Origin: Coffea arabica
Lineage: Eukaryota; Streptophyta; Magnoliopsida; Gentianales; Rubiaceae
NCBI RefSeq assembly: GCF_036785885.1
Contig: NC_092324.1
Coordinates: 24,975,001-25,039,000 of the forward strand
Direction: 5' to 3'
DNA: 64,000 nt
This document shows positions 58,800 to 64,000 of this stretch, in pieces. How positions within the stretch are numbered: the stretch's first letter is position 1; every line of letters begins with the position of its first letter. The notes beneath the pieces are model-generated. The model worked only from the letters and a program-made list of their open reading frames with translations, did no database searches and was not told the DNA's origin. The position numbers were made by a program, and so were the translations under genes.

Positions 58800-60240
58800 C
58801 TCTTACGAAAATATATCGAGAACTAGATCTCAGAGGAACCTCAACGGGTCCAAGGGGAACCACCGAAGCGACCCCCAAAATCCACTTCAAGATCCAACTC
58901 CTGGGGACGAGGGTACGGAGCTCTCGCGAATCCCGCCTGAGCAACTGGTGCGAACAGTGGCGGAAAACTTACCTACTTTCGAAGCAATTATGAACTACCT
59001 CAAAGAGCAGACTAGAGACCATCATGACCAGGAGCCCAAGGCACGCAGATGGAATCAAGCCGTCAGAGTCTCGGATGGGAAGCCCCAATCTCCGGCAGAA
59101 GCGGTCATGAAAGGACCTCACGCGTGAACAGATTGAAATTCTGGAGCCCTCTCACGGGAACTCCCGAACAGAACACCCTGAGTCCTTCCGAGGGTTCCCG
59201 CGGAGGGAGCCCTCTCCAAAGAGAGACAAGTACCAGATACAAGACGAACTGGATCTTTTGCTAGATCCGCAGGCTGACAAATATACCGCCTCCCTCTTCG
59301 TGCCGGAATTGAGAACTACCCGCTGCCCGCGAAGTTCAAAATACCGAGCATGAAATCCTATGATGCAACCACGGATCCGGAGGATCATCTGTTCGTATTC
59401 TTGACGCAAATGCGCCTACAAACGACTGCTGATGCAATCAGATGTAAAACATTTCCCATGTTCCTGGAAGGAAAGACGCGTCAATGGTTTCAAGGGCTAC
59501 CCCCTCGGTCATTCTGCTCTTTTGATCAGCTCGCGTGCCTGTTCGCAGCTCAGTTCGTTTCGTTGAGAGTCTTTTCCAAGAGTACAGCTCACCTGATGAC
59601 AATCCATCAAAACCCTGATGAGTCGTTGCGCAAATACATGGTGCGATTCAACAACGAGTCCCTTCAGGTCCGGGATCAGGACGATAAGGTTGTCATGGCC
59701 GCCTTCATCAACAGACTGCCCAAGCAGAAACTACATACCGTGTTCGTAGAGAAACCTCCCAAGTCAAATCGGGAGATACTGGACCGAGCTCACGAGAAGG
59801 CTAATGCAGAAGAGGCCAATCGCTTGAAGAGTGCGCAGGAAAGACTGAGGGACGAAAGACGAAGAAAGAGCACGGATTAGGGGGATGCGCGACCTGCGCA
59901 TGCCCGAAGGAATACCTCCGACCGTTTACCCAGGAGCAAATCCTTTGAAAGAGAGAGGATTTGGACCTTTCTTACCTCGCCCAGGGCTCAGGTTCTCGCG
60001 GTAATGGAACAGGAAGGTCTCTCTCGACCTCCCCGGCAATTGGTTGGTAATAAGAGCAGACGAGATCAAAACTTGTATTGCTCTTACCATCATGACGTGG
60101 GGCATGACACCGAGAATTGTCCTCACCTCAAGAAAGACATCGAAGAGTTGATCAAACGAGGGCACCTGAGACAGTTCATTCGGAATGGGCGAACTGACCA
60201 GAAGCAAGGGGAATACAAATAAGAACACGCGAACTATCCC
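58800..60240 (+). pseudogene. Tat-type Gag, broken
   Basis: The N-terminal part is readable to a TGA at 59125 (PPEQLVRTVAENLPTFEAIM) and then several stops follow to about 59275. The core Gag domain is open at 59350-59880: MKSYDATTDPEDHLFVFLTQM, then RQWFQGLPPRSFCSFDQL and LMTIHQNPDESLRKYMVRF. After a TAG the same frame reaches a zinc knuckle-like YCSYHHDVGHDTENC near 60079 (C-x2-H-x4-H-x4-C). It closes at TAA 60220. No convincing start Met is preserved. Confidence 0.8.
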
Positions 60241-60402
60241 CGTGACCGACCTTGAGACCCCTGGGACCGAACTCCCGAACAGGAAGTGCAGAACTTAGTT
60301 GGGGTGATCAATACCATTGCGAGAGAACCAGTCGGAGGAGATAGTCACGAAGCTCGGTGGAGCAACCGCCCACTTCCTAGTGGAGAGAGCTCGAACAAAT
60401 GA

Positions 60403-60801
60403 TTGAAAATGTACAAAGAGATCATTTACGGATTTGAAGATGCGGTACCACTTGCTTCTAATAATCACGAGGCCATCGTGATAGAAGTTATAACATGCAA
60501 CTACAAAGTCAAGAAGGTGTACATAGATAATGGAAACGCCATTGACGTGCTATACTACAAGACCTTCAAAGAATTGCAACTAGAGGACAAGCAGCTCATC
60601 CCAGTCTGAACTCCTTTGATTGGTTTTGCAAGTCCCCCGGTGAGACCCTAGGGAATGATAACTCTCATGGTCACGGTGGGGGTGTCGCCGAAGTGCCGAA
60701 CTATCCTAATAAATTTCGCAGTAGTGAAGGAGCCATCGTCATACAACATGATCTTGGGACGGCCTACCTCCGAGCTGTCTGCTAAACTTTGCATCTTAGA
60801 A
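60403..60801 (+). pseudogene. Tat-type aspartic protease region, broken
   Basis: The phrase KKVYIDNGNAIDVLYYKTF sits where the Tat protease active site is expected, but Asn replaces the Ser/Thr of the usual D-[S/T]-G loop. TGA at 60607-60609 and TAG near 60650 interrupt it. The frame continues with YNMILGRPTSEL, the typical end of the domain. A frameshift near 60786 moves to the reverse transcriptase frame. Confidence 0.75.
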
Positions 60802-61925
60802 TGAAATTTCCCACGCTGGCAGGAGTGGCTGAGGTGCTAGGGGATCCAGAGGTAGGTCGGGCCTGCTACATTGCAACTCTCAAGGGTAAGGAGAAGTTGG
60901 TAGCTCAAGCGGCCTACTTAGAACCTTGGGAGCCTGTGGAGAAGAAAGAAACATTGGAGACGGATGAGGGCCTGCTCGAACTGCCGGTCAGAAGGGAAAG
61001 GCCCGATCGAGTGGTCAAGACCGGCTCATTCTTGAGCGAACTGACCCGGAGGGCGCTAGAATCCCTCCTAGAGGAATATGCCGAGATCTTCGCCTGGAGT
61101 GCGGATGACATGCCCAAGATTTCGCCCGAACTGGCAGTTCACAAACTACACGTAGATCCCAGTGTTCAGCCTGTGAAGCAGAAGAAGAGGAATTTCACGC
61201 CTGAACGGAATGAGGTCGTCAAGGAAGAGATAGGCAAGCTGTTAGAGACCAAGATCATGAAGGAGGTCTTCTATCCGACCTGGTTAGCCAACCCCGTGCT
61301 GGTCAAAAAAGATGACAAGGCTTGGAGAATGTGTGTGGATTTCACCGATTTGAACAAAACTTGCCCAAAGGACTGCTACCTTCTCCCCCGAATAGATCTG
61401 TATGTGAACTCAATGATGGGATGCGAAATCTTCTGTTTCCTGGATGTCTTCAAAGGGTATCACCAGATAGCCATGGATGAGAGAGATCAGGAGAAGACCT
61501 CATTCATCACTGAGTATGGCACTTATTGCTATGTCACCATGCCGTTTGAACTAAAAAACGCAGGCGCGACATATCAAAGGTTGGTAAACAAGCTGTTCAA
61601 GGATCAGATAGGCCGAAATATGAAAGTCTACGTGGACGACATGCTGGTAAAGAGCCAAACTCAGGAGCAGTTCATCACGGACCTTAAGGAAATTTTTGAC
61701 GTCCTTCGAAGCTCGCGAATACAGTTGAACCCCAAGAAATGCACTTTCGGGGTCAGGTCGGACAAATTCCTAGGGTACACGATATCCAAAGACGGAGTAA
61801 GAGCTAACCCTGACAAAATAAGGGCCATTATGGACATGACTCCCCCCAGAAACATAAAGGAAGTGCAGCGACTAACTGGTAGGATGGCAGCATTGAACAG
61901 GTTCCTATTGAAATTGACAGTTTAG
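60789..61925 (+). pseudogene. Tat-type reverse transcriptase
   Basis: An open frame of 378 codons with motifs in order: WRMCVDFTDLNKTCPKD, FLDVFKGYHQIAMDERDQEK, MPFELKNAGATYQRLV, catalytic YVDDMLVKS (near 61630) and FLGYTISKDGVRANPDKI. MPFEL departs from the usual MPFGL, a change explained by one G to A exchange. After LLKL the frame is lost; TAG at 61923. The next frame (from about 61920, ending 62305) carries the connection region SPFFKALRRGLQFEWTSEY, one TAA and GETLFLYLTVGEEAVSAVLI. Confidence 0.88.
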
Positions 61926-62215
61926 GTTCTCCCTTCTTCAAGGCGCTAAGAAGAGGTCTCCAGTTCGAGTGGACCTCTGAGTACTAAAAAGCGTTCGACA
62001 AACTGAAGGCACACATCACTAAATTGCCGACTTTAACCTCTCCCGGACAGGGCGAAACTCTGTTCCTCTACTTAACTGTGGGAGAGGAGGCAGTCAGTGC
62101 GGTGCTAATTCGGGAGCAAGACAAGGTCCAAAAGCTGGTGTTTCGGACAGGCCACTCAACTACGTTAAGATATACCGCACAATTGCGAAATACCCAAGAA
62201 GCTGGCACCAAGCCT
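61920..62215 (+). pseudogene. Tat-type RT connection / start of first RNase H, truncated
   Basis: In the +2 frame the sequence runs SPFFKALRRGLQFEWTSEY, TAA (61985-61987), KAFDKLKAHITKLPTLTSP, then LFLYLTVGEEAVSAVLIREQ, the beginning of the gypsy RNase H. Shortly after KLVFRT the expected continuation (the Tyr-Tyr-Val-Ser-type block and the catalytic Glu helix) is absent and the tandem-repeat linker begins. Confidence 0.7.
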
Positions 62216-62550
62216 GCCGAGCTTGAACAGGCCAAAGAAGCGGTTGGGCGAGTTGAGGCCGGACAAGCCGGAGAAGTTGGCACCATGTCAGCCAACGTCA
62301 AATAGGCCGAAGAGGCTGGCGCTGAGCCGGCCGAGGCCGAATAGGCCAAAGAGGCGGAAACTGAACTGGCCGAGGCCGAACAGGCCAGAAAGGTCACCAT
62401 ACGAGCCAAGGCCAAACAAGCCAAAGAAACTGGCCCTAAGCCGGCCGAGGCCGAACAGGCCAAAGAGACTGCGGTACAAGTTGAGGTCGAACAGGCCGAA
62501 AGCCTGCTGTACAAGCTGAGGTCGAAAAGGTTGTCGAACAGGTCATCCCG
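62216..62550 (+). repeat. Coding minisatellite, nine units of 36/39 bp, Ala/Glu/Gln/Lys-rich
   Basis: Units of the form GCCGAGGCCGAACAGGCC plus AAAGAGRCTGGC start at 62216, 62252, 62291, 62330, 62369, 62405, 62444, 62480 and 62515. Spacings are 36, 39, 39, 39, 36, 39, 36 and 35. All but the last are multiples of three; the 35 coincides with the change from the +2 frame to the RNase H frame. The encoded consensus is AEAEQAKE plus four or five residues, likely helical. Two units have TAG in place of the CAG (at about 62303 and 62342). Confidence 0.9.
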
Positions 62551-62982
62551 ACCTGGACGTTGTATGTCGACGGAGCTTCAAACAAAGAAGAATGTGGAGT
62601 CGAGATTCTCCTAATCAGCTCCACCGGAGAAGAACTAGCTTATGCCTTGAGATTCAACTTCAGAGCCTCTAATAACGAGTCTGAATATGAGACTCTGATC
62701 ACGGGGATGGAGGTAACCCGGAAATTGGGGGTTGAATCGCTAAAGATTGATAGCGACTTGCAGCTGATAGTGAACCAAGTCTTAAGGAAATATGAGGTCA
62801 AAGAAGAGCCATTGAAGAAATACGTCGCCAAGGCGTATGAACTGAGGAGTCTGTTCGAGCAGTTCACACTCGAACAGGTCCCTTGGAGTTGGAACAAAAG
62901 AGCTGGCGCCCTTTCTAAATTGGACTCCACTTCTTTGGGCATACTGAGCAAAGAAGTATTGGTAGAGGTCGGAAAAATGTGA
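62551..62982 (+). pseudogene. Tat-type second (archaeal-like) RNase H
   Basis: An open frame with WTLYVDGASNKEECGVEILL (first Asp), ASNNESEYETLITGM (Glu), ESLKIDSDLQLIVNQV (Asp) and NKRAGALSKLDS (final position, normally Asn-x-x-Ala-Asp; here Ala-Leu replaces Ala-Asp). Tat elements are known to carry an additional RNase H of this kind downstream of the gypsy one. The frame closes at TGA 62982, just before several further stops. Confidence 0.8.
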
Positions 62983-63030
62983 GTATATGAATAGTTGGAT
63001 ACTGCAGTGATTCAAGTGATGAGCTCATAA

Positions 63031-64000
63031 ATGGATCCTATTATGCGGTACTTAGCCAACGGAGAGCTCCCCTCAAACAAAGTAGAGACTCGAAAAATCC
63101 TCCTCAAGTCACAGAGGTATATACTCACAAACGGAGTACTATATAGGAAATCCTACTTACGTCCGTGGCTGAAGTGTGTGATGCCGGAAGAGGGGGGCTA
63201 CATCTTGCGCGAATTGCACGAAGGCATCTGTAGAAATCATGTCGGCCCACGGGTTCTAGCCAAAAAGGGGATGATATCTGGGTACTATTGGCCTACCATC
63301 TTCTGGGACTCGGCCGAACTAGTGGCAAGGTGCAGGTCATGCCAATTGCACGCACCAGTTCACCACGCCCCAACTCAAGAGATGGTCCTCCTTCAGAGCC
63401 CGTAGTCGTTCTTCCAATGGGGAGTTGACCTACTGGGTCCGTTTCCCCGAGCTCCAAGAGGTTATGAGTATCTGATGGTGGCAATAGACTACTTCACTAA
63501 GTGAGTGGAAGCCGAACCACTCAACACCATCAGCAATAGGTCGGTTCAAAAGTTCTTTTGGAAGAACATTGCTTGTCAATTTGGCATACCCCGGGCTCTG
63601 GTCTCGGACAATGGCCGACAGTTCGCCGACAGTTCCTTTCGAGAATGGTGCTCCAAGTTTGGGATTCGGCAACACTTCACTTCCGTGGGACACCCTCAAG
63701 CTAATGATCAGGTAGAAAACGTTAACAGAACTATTCTGCGCGTCTTGAAGACTCGAATAGAGTCTGCCCGAATTGGATGGATGGATAAATTGCCTACCAT
63801 ACTCTGGGCTTACCAAACTGCCCCCCGAACGGCCACCCAAGAAACTCCATTTGTCTTAACTTATGGGGTAGAAGCGGTAATTCCGGCAGAGATCGGCATG
63901 CCCTCGGGCAGGATGCAGAATTTCATAGCTCAAGATAATGAGGATGAGATGTAGCTCAACTTGGACCTGCTGGAACAGAAGAGAGAAGAAGCAGCCATAA
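63031..64000 (+). pseudogene. Tat-type integrase, partial, stop-interrupted
   Basis: Zinc-binding HHCC region: LHEGICRNHVGPR and CRSCQLHAPVHH. The core has Asp in WGVDLLGPFP, Asp in VSDNGRQFADSSF and Glu in NDQVENVNRTI. The start of the C-terminal part continues to the window edge. Stops: TAG at 63403-63405, TGA at 63502-63504, TAG at 63952-63954. The first two fall where a Trp is conserved in the family. The three catalytic acids are retained, unlike in the Athila-type element. Confidence 0.85.

Larger units (their letters stand above)
58288..64000 (+). mobile_element. Tat-type LTR retrotransposon, partial (runs off window)
   Basis: The element has a 5' LTR of about 481 bp, primer site, then Gag, protease, reverse transcriptase, a repeat-rich linker, RNase H and integrase in order. 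The 3' LTR lies beyond the window. ATGAG at 58283-58287 would be the left target duplication. Several stop codons and at least three frame changes make it non-autonomous. It is distinctly more GC-rich than its surroundings. Confidence 0.88.

Noticed and set aside
62216..62550. The GCC/GAG-rich array as a CRISPR-like or satellite array
   Set aside because: Units lack spacers, lie in frame within a pol gene, and the organism is a plant; it is a coding minisatellite.

Overview
This is a repeat-dominated stretch of plant nuclear DNA: AT-rich, with nested plant-type LTR retrotransposons (Ogre/Tat, Athila, Copia), a hAT-like element, a 5'-truncated LINE, and a few host genes of plant-only type (a coiled-coil NLR, a CYP71-clan cytochrome P450, and a serine-rich protein of unknown function). 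A eudicot, possibly an asterid, is the best guess; the species cannot be named from the sequence alone. No CRISPR array, rRNA or tRNA gene was seen.

Layout. 1-8855: 5' part of an Ogre-type element on the minus strand (leader with 60-bp tandem repeats, tRNA-Arg-type primer site, long LTR). 8856-15685: a Copia element (minus; LTR and primer site visible) split by a complete 5.8-kb Ogre-type solo LTR (plus, 5-bp target duplication ATGCA), which itself holds a 1.4-kb hAT-like element (8-bp duplication GTCACCGT). The Copia LTR abuts a truncated NLR pseudogene (15686-17334), so four layers of insertion are readable. 17335-24701: mostly intergenic DNA with short tandem duplications, a MITE-like repeat, and the only host gene that looks intact (19419-20294). 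24702-36818: LTRs of a second family (starting TGTGAGGAC) interleaved with another Ogre-type LTR; one of them holds a LINE with an open RNase H frame. 37389-39281: a P450 pseudogene with three 1-base deletions and a nonsense codon. 40786-44460: a third solo LTR of the TGTGAGGAC family. 46924-56478: a full-length Athila-type element (minus) with both LTRs, primer site, polypurine tract and CTTAA duplications. Its gag-pol frame is continuous but carries ten in-frame stops. 58288-64000: a Tat-type element (plus), running off the window, with a frame-preserving minisatellite inserted between reverse transcriptase and the downstream RNase H.

Functionally, little here is likely to be expressed as protein: one host gene, perhaps the LINE RNase H frame, and decayed retroelement polyproteins. 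The main interest is the insertion chronology, the signs of cytosine-deamination decay, and several structured tandem repeats inside LTRs and coding regions.
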